This document shows, piece after piece, positions 1-11,422 of a stretch of 64,000 bases of DNA. The DNA lies in assembly GCA_036417435.1 (NCBI GenBank), contig CM070917.1, forward strand, positions 58,564,436 to 58,628,435, read 5' to 3'. This DNA is from Inia geoffrensis. Taxonomy: Eukaryota > Chordata > Mammalia > Artiodactyla > Iniidae. A model generated the notes under the pieces. It made no database searches. It was not told the origin of the DNA and worked only from the letters and a program-made list of their open reading frames with translations. Numbering within the stretch: position 1 is the first letter of the stretch; every line of letters starts with the position of its first letter. The position numbers and the translations under genes are program-made.

Positions 1-301
1 ATGATGTTGGTCAACGTGAAACCAGGCCCAGGGGACAAAGAAACAAGAATGGTGTGTAAGGGGCGTCATAGGGGAGGGAGGACAAGGATCCAAAGCAAGT
101 TCTGTTTCAACATCACTCATGGGATGTGGTGCTATATACAGAATTCAGGTGTGTGGGGTCAACCATGTGGATGGAATTTAAGTGAACGTAAATGAATAGC
201 CAGCACCCCATCCAAGAATGCAAAGCGATTTTTTATTTATTGTCATTATTATTTGCGGTTTGGGGTTAGGAGTGGTAGAGAATGGCAACCAACATCCCCC
301 C

Positions 302-341
302 CAGGGCCCCCCAGCACCCAGGGCCCCCCAGCACCCAGGGC
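302..341 (+). repeat. Short C-rich tandem repeat (17 bp, 2.4 copies)
   Basis: agggccccccagcaccc is repeated in direct tandem. Confidence 0.8.
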
Positions 342-1619
342 CCAGTTGCTGACCCCTACCCTCAATACCAGCAGCTCCGAGTCAGCTCTGGTATGGGGTT
401 CCCGAGTCACTCATGGCTCCCCTTCCAGCCTGCAGGGACTGAGGGCGCCGGGCCGTGCACGGAAGGGCACGGCAGGGCTGTCCCTGGGCCATCACTCTGA
501 GTGTCCCAGATGGCATGTTGGAGAGAACCTTTCAGGACTGGCTGTCTCTACTACTGGGGCTCCTCAGTGGTCCACGGGAACCCAGACTGGCTGAAAGTGG
601 GAAGGAGCCACATGGAGGGTGCAAAGCCCAAAGCTCAGAATCCAGAAGGTTCTGGCTCCCAGCTCTGCCCTCCCTCCCACCAGCTGTGCTTCTCAGCTCG
701 TCCCTCAGTGTTTCTTGTTAGGAAAATGAAACGATTGGCCTCCTGACCTTTGAGGTGTTTCTGTGACCACATGCTCTTTCTCTGGACAGACCTTGCTTAC
801 CCTGACCCATGACGCAGCACTGCAACCCACCACTGCCCTTCCCCCAGAAGCCTCTTTCGGGAGGGAGGGTCCAGCCCGACAGGTGGAGTCCACTGACACA
901 CGGGATGGCCAAGCAGACCTTGCCGTGAAGCTGAGAGAGAAGGCGAACTTGGGCTGAAAGCCTGAAAAAGAGTTCATGAAATTTAATCAGATGCCTAAGG
1001 GGAACACCTAAATTTAGTCAACTTATTATTAGTATTCATTCCATTTTTAAATTGCCCAGGGGAACGTCACCGAAAAAGTTGGGAAACCATCAGCCTGATG
1101 ATGATGATTCTGTTCTGCAGACCTGGGGGACCTGCCAGGGGATTGCAGGGGTCCTGACCTACTGCACAGCCACCACCCCCAGCACCCACACTGTGAGCCA
1201 CTTTTCTGGGTGCAGGGGTGCATGACCCAGAGGGTCTGGGCAGAGTGGGTGCCCACAGTGGGGTCAGGCAAGCCTTCTTGTATTTGGTCATAACAGACGC
1301 ATACGGACTCACATCGACCTAGGCCTCATCAGCCCTAGGCTCTGGCCAATCGAGCCCCCCTGCCCACCCATAACAAGGCCCCTGGTCGGCGAACCCCTAG
1401 GCCCCCAAGAGTCTGCTCCTTGTTACGGAGTCTCTGGCCTCCACCTCTGCTGGTTCTGCAGTCTAGGGCGGGCTTTTTGGAGGAGGAGCATAGAGTCCCT
1501 TCCCACTCTAGGAAGGCCCGAGTGACTTGGGGCCCAATAGACAGTAGGTGACTTTTCGGGGCTGATGGCTGATTTCAGGAATTTTTGCAGAAAAATCATG
1601 CAAGATTAACATGGTGCCT

Positions 1620-2322
1620 TTTTTAAATTAAAAAAAAATTTTAATTGACATATAGTTGATTTACAATATTGTGTTAGTTTCAGGTATACAGCATAGTGAT
1701 TCGGTATTTTTGCAGATTATACTCCATTATAGGTTATTACAAGATAATGTGTATAATTCCCTGTGCTATACAATACATCCTTGTTGCTTATCTATTTTAC
1801 ATATAGTAGGTTGTATATGTTAACCCCATACCCCTTTTTTGTCCCTTCCCCTTTCCCTTTCCCCTTTGGTGACCACAAGTTTGTTTTCCATATCTGTGAG
1901 TCTGTTTCTGTTCTGCATATACATTCATTTGCATTATTTTTTAGATTCCACATATAAGTGATAACATACAGTATTTGTCTTTCTCTGACTTATTTCACTA
2001 GGCATAATATTCTCTAGGTCCATCCACGTAGCTGCAAATGGCAGAATTTCATTTTTATGGCTGAGTAATATTCCACTGTATATATATGCCACATCTTCTT
2101 AATCCAGTTGTCTGTTATGGGCACTTGGATTGCTTCCACGTCTTGGCTATTGTAAATAGTACTGCTATGAACATTGGGGTGCATGTATCTTTTCAAATTA
2201 TAGTTTTGTCTGGATATATGCCCAGGAGTGGGATTGCTGGATCATATGGTAATTCTATTTTTAGTTTTTTAAGGTACCTCTGTACTCTTTTCCATAGTGC
2301 CTGCACCAATTTACAAGGTGCC
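1620..2322 (-). mobile_element. L1 LINE, 5'-truncated 3' end, antisense to TBC1D16
   Basis: The minus strand contains the end of L1 ORF2 (the typical EYYSAIK motif, in a frame at 2196-2014) followed by the artiodactyl-type L1 3' UTR and an A-rich tail at 1620-1650. Only the last 0.7 kb is present, so it is inactive. Confidence 0.9.
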
Positions 2323-2532
2323 TTTTTTTTTTTTTTTTTTGCGGTACTCGGGCCTCTTACTGTTGTGGCCTCTCCCGTTGCGGAGCACAGGCTCCGGACG
2401 CGCAGGCTCAGCAGCCATGGCTCACGGGCCCAGCTGCTCCGCGGCACGTGGGATCTTCCCGGACTGGGGCATGAATCCGTGTCCCCTGCATCGGCAGGCG
2501 GACTCTCAACCACTGCGCCACCAGGGAAACCC
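2323..2532 (-). mobile_element. CHR-2-type tRNA-derived SINE
   Basis: Read on the minus strand it is a tRNA-like head with box A and B sequences (gttcatgcccc region), a CHR body and a poly-A tail (T run at 2323-2340). It is flanked by the target-site duplication tacaaggtgcc (ends 2322) / tacaaagtgcc (2533-2543). It sits at the truncated edge of the L1. Confidence 0.92.
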
Positions 2533-4419
2533 TACAAAGTGCCTTTTTATGGCATTAAATTACCTGACCTGCGAGGTTCTTTCTACCCCCAGCCAGCACT
2601 TAGACTACAATTGAATGTTGGTCCCACAGAAAGGACACAGGAACATTTTCACACCCGGGTGTTTGTGACAACCTGTGTTCCCTCTCCTGTCCTCCCTGCC
2701 CTCCCCCGTCTTCCTTGAATATCACCTTGTTGGTTTGGGCTGGTGTAGTAGCTTCATTTTGAAAGGGTCACGTGACTGGCCGTGGACTAGGCTGGGCCTG
2801 ATGCTGGGGACACCCCTACCTGTGAGTGTGCGTTATTTGCTTGTCTCTGCAGCTCAGGGTGTCGCCTGAGTGGCCCTCACGGGCCTTGCCTTGGTCAGGG
2901 TCTGGCTCTTGCCAGAACTTGTGTCACTCATAGTTTTCTCGGTCTTACAAAACTTCCAAGGTGCAACCATGAATGGGCTGAGCACATGCGGCTAATAAGA
3001 GCACTTTGGTTTAGAAATGTCTTATTTTCTTACCCATATTAAGTTCCTGTAAAATCTGGAGGAAATGTGTGACTCTGCTTTTCACTCTTTTTGTGTTTAG
3101 AAAGCTCTCCCTGCTGTTGTCTTCTCAGTGAAGTCTGTCTCAAGGATGGAGTCAGCCGGGAATGAAGCAGAGCAATTGCTTCTCAGAAGCCTAGCTCGGA
3201 AGCAGCTAGGAGGGGTCTCTAGGCTGCTTGGGCTATTAATTATTTTGCTTTATTTATTAGATGTACCCAGCATCCCTTAGCCTCCAAGCATATTTGCAAA
3301 TGCCTTAAGGGAAAAAGAAAAACAAATGATTCCTGCCATCAGAGTCTCCAGCCCATAATGAATGATGCCATATAATAAAGTTAAGTGGGAAAAGACCCAC
3401 ACAGCATCCCATGTACATCCTGAGTCTACCTGTGTAACAATCATACATGCATATGATACATGGATGCTCAGAAACCCACGAAAGCAGTCGGGTTGGTTAA
3501 GTGAAATTTTTCTTAATTTTACTTAGAAATCTGACAATGCCATTCTATATGACTCAGAAAAAAATTAAAATAAAAACAGCACCCTGAGGACTAGCGCGTT
3601 TTCCCCTCCTATCTGCCAGTACCACCCCGCCCCCTCCCCGGCTGCCAAAGGAAGAAAGGCCTAGCCTGGTTATCTTTTCCTAAATTGTGTTGGTAATAAA
3701 CCTGAATAACGTGCCTGCTCTCCTCCTCCCCGTGATTTACACCTTTCATAATTAGCCCTGTGCGGCACCAGGGACGCCCAGCAGAGTTAATCACTGGAGC
3801 TCAGCCGCTGCCCTCCCAGCTCCCAGCAGAGCCGAGCTCTCGGCGCCAGGAGCTGTGATTTAAGCCAGGCCCCACCCGTCCATCCTGCAGCTCTCAAGTC
3901 CCTCTGGACGGGAAAGCCAAGTTGGTCTCAGGTGTGGCTGGTGACACCCTGAGCTCAGCCACGGCAGGTTCTGGGGGCTGGAATAACAGGATGCAGGGCC
4001 TCTACTCTGATAACTTCCCATTTCCACTTGTGTCAGAAATGACTCCTTGAGCCCAGTAGAACCGGGTTCCCTTGGTGATCTTCAGTACCAAGGTCTCTGA
4101 AAAGCTTGGGAAGGGAAGTCGCCACAATCGCTAAGGTTTAGAGCTCTGGCCAGCTGTTCCGGAAATGACATTGATTGACTGTCTTCTGGGTGCACAGGGG
4201 GGCTGAGGTCTGCCAGCAAACCCCAGAGCAGGGCCCCACGGCCTCCGTGGTCAGCGGAAACCGGGCAGAGTCCAGCCCAGGGGGTACATTCAGCTGCCAC
4301 TACGTGGGTGTGCTCGTGTGTTTGTGTGACGTGTGTGATGTTAATTATGGCAGAGGTGCCTACACTTTTGCTTGCAACAGTCAGCTTAGTATGCATTTTA
4401 CAAACTGCCAGAATTTGAG

Positions 4420-4520
4420 AGCCTAACAGGGTCTCAGAGATCAGAATCCAGCCACTGTCACCTCCATTTTACAGATCTCAAAATTAAGATGAGGAAAGTG
4501 AAACTTCCTTTGTCATCCAT
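4420..4520 (-). repeat. MIR-like fragment
   Basis: ctccattttacagatctcaa with flanks resembling the MIR core; short and diverged. Confidence 0.5.
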
Positions 4521-4865
4521 CTGCAGCCTCCTCTTCCATGCCAGGCCCCTGTGGGGCAAAGGTTACAAAGACGGCTAAGACACCATCCCTGCTGGGAAGA
4601 ATGACACATCAGGGGTGGCACAGAGGCCAGGGAAGGGCTCACAGCTGGGGGGATGAAGGGTCAGGGAAGGTGGGCTCCCTGTCAGTGATGGAGGGCAGCT
4701 GCCCCATACCCACCCTTCCTGCCCCATCCTGTCCTCCTGGTTAACACAGCCCTGGGGAGTCCCCCAGGGTCAGGTACAGGGAACACAGACGGGACAATTT
4801 CTCCCTGAAGTCCTCGCTCATGGAGGGCTCGGCCACACTCCAGAGGATGAGGAGCAGAGAGGTGC

Positions 4866-4892
4866 AGGGGACGTTAGGGGGCGGGGGAGGGG
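4866..4892 (+). other. G-quadruplex-type motif
   Basis: Four runs of at least four G within 27 bases in the TBC1D16 intron. Confidence 0.45.
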
Positions 4893-5089
4893 TGCAAAAA
4901 CCAGGGACTCAGGTATGGGACTGGGATTGGGAACAGCAAGCACTCTGGAGCCTGAATTTGCAAAAGGAGGAGATAGGGCTGACCGGGGCGTTGGAAGGCA
5001 AAGGACGTCCCACTCCGGACTGACCTCCCAACAGCCACAGACAGCTGGCAGGACGGCGGAGCTGCACTTGAGAAGCAGGCAGTTAGAAC

Positions 5090-5230
5090 AGCAGTGTCCA
5101 CTATCTCAGTCCCTCAGCCCCGTCCCTGTGCTTCCCCCCTCCCATCTCCCCATTTTACAGCTGAGAAGGCCAGGGCCCAGCAGAAGTAGGTAACTGACCT
5201 AAGGCTAGATAAGGGGCCAAGCCAGGATTG
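5090..5230 (-). repeat. MIR fragment
   Basis: The sequence ccattttacagctgagaagg followed by gtaactgacctaaggctaga is the MIR core in reverse orientation. Confidence 0.65.
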
Positions 5231-5549
5231 GTCCCAAGTCTTCCAGGCCCCACGCTGTGCAAAGGGAGGATTTCCCATCCGGTTTGTCTTTGGCAGGAAG
5301 GATGTAGGCACACCCCAAACATGCCTGATGGCCTGACGTGGCCGTTCGTGTTTCAGTATTTAAATACACACGTGTGTGCGTGCTGCTGTGACGTGTCCTC
5401 CAGTATCCTTTTCTCTTTAGAACTCTTCTTCCTGTATTTTTAGTTGGCTGCTTGTCAGTCAAACAACATTTGGAAGCCCTATGTGAGAAAAGCCATAAAA
5501 TTGGTACATGATAGAGGATAAAGAGATGCTTTCCCCTGCTGTACAAGAG

Positions 5550-5710
5550 ATAATTTAGTGTAGTGGTCAGGGCACAGCGTGGCCTTGAGCAATGACTGGG
5601 CCTCTCTGGGTCTCAGTTGTCACAGCTGAAAAGTGGGCATGCTAGTAGAGATGCGGTGGGGATGCCGTATAAACCTTTAGGACTTAAACTCCTCTGTATG
5701 TGTTGGTTCT
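5550..5710 (+). repeat. MIR SINE fragment
   Basis: Follows the MIR pattern: agtgtagtggtcagggcaca, then cctctctgggtctcagttgt and a gtgggcatgctagtagagat tail. Confidence 0.75.
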
Positions 5711-6758
5711 TATTTTATCCTGTCCTTTCGGCTTTGTCTGGGCAAGGTACAGTTAGTGAGGTCAAGATCACAGGTTGACCTGTGTGTAGACTAGTTAGTT
5801 TTGCAGGGACAAAATAGAACTCAGAAATGCCCAGCGTTGTGAGGCCGGCATCTTGTACTGGCCTGCATGATGTCCATGCCCTGGCTGGCCTCCTGGCCTA
5901 CGAACGGGTGGAGGCTGTGGGAGTGCAGGACGTTGGCCCTCGTGACCAAGCCAGTCACCCCCAAGGCCACTGTTGCCCTGATGCTTAGCCAGAGGCTTAG
6001 CCAGGTCTTTGCAGAGCCCCATCCAATCCAAAGGAGCTTTGAAACAGCCCCTCCCTCTCCAGGTCAAAGTGGCACTCAAGCTCCACATGCATGGGCAGAG
6101 GCAGGCTTCGCCAGAAACTGCATCTGTGCTGAGGGCTTCGGGGACAGAGTTCCTGGGCCGCCAGTGGCAAGTTGGGGTGGTTGGGGGCCTGAAGCTATGA
6201 ATGGTTGGTGACACGCAGACCGGGTTGGTGGCAGTCTAGGGTAAAAGTGATCTTTGTCTTCCTCAGTCAGGGTGGACCTGTTGTGGCCATGGCTCTCTGA
6301 ATACCCCTGCCTATGTCACCGATCCCTTAAAATCAGGAGCCTGGGGCTCCCAGAAAATCCTGGTTGCCCAGGCTTCCTTCTTTTAAGCAATCTTTTTGTG
6401 TAACGATCAAGGAATCTTCGCAAGGGCTTGTAGAGCACCTGGCTGGTTCAGGGCAGCCCTTCAATTAGGCTCCATAGGAGGCGAGAGTTCTGAGAAAACC
6501 TCACAGCCAGTGGGGCCAAGTGTGTGACTCTGCCAGGTGGGCGCGGAGGCAATGCCAGCTGGCTGAGCGCTCCCACCGGGTGGATTACACAAGATCCAGT
6601 TGTTTATTCTTCCTTGAGCCCCTCAGGTGGATTTCTTGACATAGACTTTACCAAGTGGGAAGACAAAAAACAAAACAAAAAACTTGCTTACCTGAAACCC
6701 AAAGCCCTGCTGGGTGGGGTGGGGAATGCTGCCCAGACTAGGGGGCCTTTCTAGGTCC

Positions 6759-6935
6759 TTTTTTTTTTTTTAACCAATGTTGGTTTCTTGTTTTAATTTT
6801 TATTTATTAGTCTATTTATTTATTTCTGGCTGCTCTGCATGGCTTGCGGGACCTCAGTTACCTGATCAGGGATTGAACCAGGACCACGGAAGTGAAAGCC
6901 CAGAATCCTAACTACTAGGCCACCAGGGAACTCCC
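6759..6935 (-). mobile_element. Short tRNA-derived SINE (artiodactyl type)
   Basis: The T run at 6759, then ggctgctctgcatggcttgc and the tRNA-like end ...ccaccagggaactccc, is the reverse complement of a tRNA-Glu-type SINE common in cetartiodactyls. Confidence 0.85.
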
Positions 6936-7038
6936 ACTGGGTCTTTGTGGGCCTTGCTTTCTCTCAGGGTCCCCTGAGGACAGAGCACTTCACGTTGTGA
7001 AGCAGTGGAACAGCCCGGCTTCTCCCAGGGTTCACCTT

Positions 7039-7290
7039 TTTTTAAAAAATTTTTATTGGTGTATAGTTGCTTTACAATGTTGTGTTAGTTTCTTCTGTAC
7101 AGTAAAGTGAATTGGCTCTATGTATACATGTATCCCCTCTTTTTTGGATTTCCTTCCCATTTAGGTCACCGCAGAGCACTGAGTAGAGTTCCCCATGCTT
7201 TACAGTAGGTTCTCATTAGTCATCTATTTTATATGTAGTATCAATAGTGTATATATGTCAATCCCCATCTCCCAGTTCATCCCACCCCCT
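7039..7290 (-). mobile_element. L1 3' end with intact target-site duplication
   Basis: 252 bp of L1 3' UTR in antisense (A-rich tail at 7039-7060). It is flanked by ctcccagggttcacctt (7022-7038) and ctcccaggggtcacttt (7291-7307), a clear TSD of 17 bp. Severely 5'-truncated. Confidence 0.9.
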
Positions 7291-7693
7291 CTCCCAGGGG
7301 TCACTTTAACGTAGAAGTGGATGCGGGGCAGCCTGCCAGGTACAGCGCAGAGGTCACCAACAACAACCAAGCCAGAGATGGAGGCAGGATAGGAATTTGA
7401 CAGGGAGATGCCACACACAGTCACTTTGGAAGCAAGATGGCCCACTCTTTCAATATTCTTGGACTTATTCCACAGACTCTTCAAAGTGCTCAAGATAACG
7501 CAGCTCCATGGCAGGCCTTCCTTCCTTCCCACCTATTGGTCTGTGTAGCCTTCACATGGGTCAGGGGCTGGCCAGTCCTACAGCTGATCCGGCATGGGCA
7601 TCCTGCCTGAGTGAGCCAGGAAGAGATAGGAAAGATGAGAAAATATATTTTGGAGTGGAGGAAACTGAGAAATTCTAAATCAGTAACCCATTG

Positions 7694-8449
7694 AGGTTTT
7701 TTAGTATTATTATTGGGATAAAATACAGTTTACCATCTCATCTTTTTTTTTTTTTTTTTTTGTGGTACGCGGGCCTCTCACCGTAGTGGCCTCTCCCGTT
7801 GCGGAGCACAGGCTTCGGACGCGCAGGCTCAGCGGCCATGGCTCACGGGCCCAGCCGCTCCGCAGCATACGGGATCCTCCCAGACCGGGGCATGAACCCG
7901 CGTCCCCTGCATCGGCAGGCGGACTCTCAACCACTGCGCCACCAAGGAAGCCCCATCTCATTCATTTTTAAGTGTACAGTTTGTAATGTTAAGCACATTC
8001 ACACTGTTGTGCAACCGTCACCACCACCCATCTCTAGAACTCTTTTACCTTGTAAAACTGAAGCTCTATTCATTAAACGCTAACTCCCCATGCTCTCTCC
8101 CCCAGCATCCCGTAATCTACTCTCTGTCTCTATGAATTTCACTATTCCAGGCACCTCATATAAGTGAAATCCTACAGTATATGTCATTTTGTGGCTGGCT
8201 TACCTCACTGAGCTGAATGTCTTCAAAGTTCATTCATATTGTAGCCTGTGTCACGATTTCTTTCCTTTTTCAGATGGAATGCTATTCCATTGTATGTATA
8301 GACCACATTTTGTTTACCCATTCATCTGTCGATGGACACTTATTTTGTTTCCACGTATTTTAGAGAGATGGCTATTGTGAATAATGCTGTTATGAACATT
8401 GGTTTACAAATATCTGTTTGAGTCCCTGCCTTCAATTCTTTGGGACAAC
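7694..8449 (-). mobile_element. Old L1 (L1M-type) 3' end, split by a SINE
   Basis: Antisense L1M-type sequence (tcatttttaagtgtacagtt ... gctattgtgaataatgctgt). It is interrupted by the CHR-2 SINE at 7743-7953. Confidence 0.85.
7743..7953 (-). mobile_element. CHR-2-type SINE inserted in L1
   Basis: Nearly the same sequence as the copy at 2323-2532, with a long T run (poly-A tail on the minus strand). TSD ccatctcat is present on both sides (7733-7741 and 7953-7961). Confidence 0.93.
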
Positions 8450-9020
8450 CTGATTATAAAATCAATGCCAGGGCCCTTCTGAGAATGACTCCAGCCAGCC
8501 CTCTGGCTTCCTTATCATTCCTTCCGCACATGCCCTGCACCTGCCCAGGCTCTTGCTTCCACCCAGAGACGCTCAGGACCAGCCCCCGTGCCACCTCCTC
8601 TGGGACAGAGCCTTTCCAGGGGCCACACCCCCTGCCCTGAGGGATGCTTTTCTCTGACACCTCCCAGTGCTTTTTGCTTCAATGACAGCAGCACCTGGTC
8701 CATGTGCTGTCATCATCCACTTACCCATGATCCTCGGCTTAGCTTTCCTATGAGATCCCCATCCTCTGGTGCCTCGGCTTAGCTTTCCTATGAGATCCCC
8801 ATCCTCTGGTGAGCAGGGAACTGGCTTCCTCAAGTCCTCCTTGAATAAAGTCAAGTGTTATAGAGGAGAGTGATTGATTCACTTTAATGAGTCAAACTGA
8901 ATAAAAGTTTAGATTGTTCTATTTTAATTGTGCCTCAGCCATTATTCTAAAGTGGTTTCTACAAGCTACCTTCAGATGCGTGAACACACGAAACAAGACT
9001 TGAGAGAAGAATCACGAAGC
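8450..9020 (+). other. Intronic sequence without a gene
   Basis: Unique sequence apart from the 40-bp duplication. Confidence 0.6.
8732..8811 (+). repeat. Perfect 40-bp tandem duplication
   Basis: Two identical 40-bp units starting cctcggcttagctttcctat lie at 8732-8771 and 8772-8811. No mismatch, so the event is recent. Confidence 0.95.
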
Positions 9021-9440
9021 TGCTGACGCGGATGGCCTCTTGTGGGGCACACTGGACAGAGTGGGGAGGCGTCAGGAGGGGCGCTTCCACTGCTGACGCG
9101 GATGGCCTCTTGTGGGGCACACTGGACAGAGTGGGGAGGTGTCAGGAGGGGCGCTTCCACTGCTGACGCGGATGGCCTCTTGTGGGGCACACTGGACAGA
9201 GTGGGGAGGTGTCAGGAGGGGCGCTTCCACTGCTGACGCGGATGGCCTCTTGTGGGGCACACTGGACAGAGTGGGGAGGTGTCAGGAGGGGCGCTTCCAC
9301 TGCTGACGCGGATGGCCTCTTGTGGGGCACACTGGACAGAGTGGGGAGGTGTCAGGAGGGGCGCTTCCACTGCTGACGCGGATGGCCTCTTGTGGGGCAC
9401 ACTGGACAGAGTGGGGAGGTGTCAGGAGGGGCGCTTCCAC
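9021..9440 (+). repeat. 70-bp minisatellite, six near-identical copies
   Basis: Units start tgctgacgcggatggcctct at 9021, 9091, 9161, 9231, 9301 and 9371, with a 6-bp partial at 9441. Copies 2-6 look identical; copy 1 differs by C for T in ggggaggcgtcagg. The near-identity means recent expansion or homogenisation. The small frames that run through it on both strands follow from the repeat itself. Confidence 0.97.
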
Positions 9441-9446
9441 TGCTGA

Positions 9447-10058
9447 TTTTGCACACTTTAGTATAGTTTGAATTTTTTAACCACAAAAATGAATTTATTT
9501 ATTACTTGCAAAAGTTAAGCAATAAAAAGTGCAAGGAGTATATTCCAATGTAAAATTATTTACAATATGAGATCATTTCCATTCCTTCACTAGGAGGAAA
9601 GTTAAACTCAACAATGTAAGAGCGAAATGAACTTCTGTTCCCAGGGTGGTGCCATTTCCCATGTAGGACATACCTAGTGATGGGTGCCTTTTTCCAGCAT
9701 GTGTTGCTTATTTGACCTATTAATGCTCTCTGCGCTCTTTGCTTTACTGGCTCTTCTCCCCACCTCAGGCCTCACCCAGGCTTCCTGAGACCACCCTCAA
9801 GAGCGTCTGGTCCCAGCCCCTTGGCCTCCCGCCTCTGTGCCCGTGTCCCCATGACATAGTCATTCTCTTATGTGTCTGCTCTCCGTTCTCCACCAGAATG
9901 AAAGTCCACATGTCTGGGGACGGCATCCAGCTGTCCCCAGAACATGGAGGCACTGAGAACTTTGTGTTGAATACACAAGTATTGACTGAGGTCATGCTTT
10001 GTGCCTTTGCCAGGAGATATGCAGGCTGAATCAGACAGGGGAGTGTGGGGACACAGTG
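9447..10058 (+). other. Intronic sequence without a gene
   Basis: AT-rich start, then unique sequence; no gene or confident repeat seen. Confidence 0.6.
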
Positions 10059-10106
10059 AATTCTTTTTATTGAGATATCATTCACATGACGTAAAACTCA
10101 CCCTTT

Positions 10107-10292
10107 ATTTATTTTTTAAAAATATTTTATTGAAGTATATTTTACATGAATTGAAACAGAGATCTTTATTGATTTTTTCTTTTTTTTTTGCCACATGGCA
10201 TGCGTGATCTTAGTTCCCTGACCAGGGATCAAACCCACGCCCCCTGCAGTGGAAGCACAGAGTCTTAATTACTGGACCGCCACGGAAGTCCC
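10107..10292 (-). mobile_element. tRNA-derived SINE with A/T-rich part, nested in L1
   Basis: Ends ...ccgccacggaagtccc (reverse complement of the SINE head). Flanked by aaaactcaccctt and aaaactaaccctt, a TSD in the host L1. Confidence 0.82.
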
Positions 10293-11081
10293 AAAACTAA
10301 CCCTTTAAAAGTGTACAGTGCAACGGCATTCAGTACATTCACAGAGTTGTACCATCCCCACAATCTAATTCCAGAATACTTTCATCACTCCAGAATAGAA
10401 ACTTCATATCCATCGCAGTTAAAACCCACTCCTTCCTCCCCTAGCCCCTAGCAACCACTAATCTGCTTTCTGTCTCTATGGATTTACCTGCTCTGGACAT
10501 TTCATATAGATGGAGTCATACAATATGTGTGTGGCCTTTTGTGACTGGTTTCTCTCACTTAGTATGTTTTCAGGATTCCTCTGTGTTATAGCATGTATCA
10601 GTACTTCACTAATTTTATGGCTGAATAACATTCCATTGTATGGATATACTACATTTTGTTTATCCATTTTTCAGCTGATGGATATTGGTGTCATTTCCCC
10701 TTTGGGGCTATTATGAGTAATGTTGCTATGAACATTAATTCATATACAAGTTTTTGTGTGGATATATATTTTCAATTTTTTTGAGTATATACCTAGGAAT
10801 GGAACTGCTGGGTCATATATGGTAACTCGATATTTAACTTTTGAGAAACTTCCAAATTGTTTTCCACAGTAGCTGCACTATTTTTTATTCCCATTGCAAT
10901 GTATAACGGTTCTAATTTCTCCACAACGTCACCAACACTTACATTTTCCATCTTTGGTTTTTATTGTAACCATCCTAGTGGACGTGAAACGGTATTTCAT
11001 TGTACTTTTGATTTGCATTTCCCTAACGGCTAATGATGTTGGGCATCTTTTCGTGTGCTTATTGGCCACTTGTATATCTTC

Positions 11082-11422
11082 TTTTTTAATTTATTTATTT
11101 TTGGCTGCGCTGGGTCTTCATTGCTGTGCGCGGGCTTTCTCTAGTTACGGTGAGCGGGGGCTACTCTTAGCTGTGGTGAGCGGCTTCTCATTGTGGTGGC
11201 TTCTCTTGTTGAGGAGCTCGGGCTCTAGGTGCGCGGGCTTCAGTAGCTGTGGCACACGGGCTCAGTAGTCGTGGCTTGCGGGCTCTAGAGTGCAGGCTCA
11301 ATTGTTGTGATGCACGGGCTTAGCTGCCCGGCGGCATGTGGTATCTTCCTGGACCAAGGCTCGAACCCTTGTCCCCTGCATTGGCAGGCGGATTCTTAAC
11401 CACTGTGCCACCAGGGAAGTCC
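11082..11422 (-). mobile_element. CHR-1-type SINE nested in L1
   Basis: Full-length pattern on the minus strand: tRNA-like head, tandem-like body (the gctcagtagtcgtggcttgc type) and an A/T-rich tail. Flanks tgtatatctt and tgtatatttt are the TSD. Confidence 0.9.

Noticed and set aside
2323..2532. tRNA gene
   Set aside because: The tRNA-like head belongs to a SINE with body, A tail and TSD; the same applies to the other SINE copies, so no true tRNA gene is called.
2086..2718. 210-aa frame at the left end
   Set aside because: Runs through an antisense L1 end and a CHR SINE.
9042..9446. Series of 62-64 aa open frames on both strands
   Set aside because: They are the 70-bp minisatellite read in successive frames; the unit is not a multiple of three and the frames repeat with the DNA.
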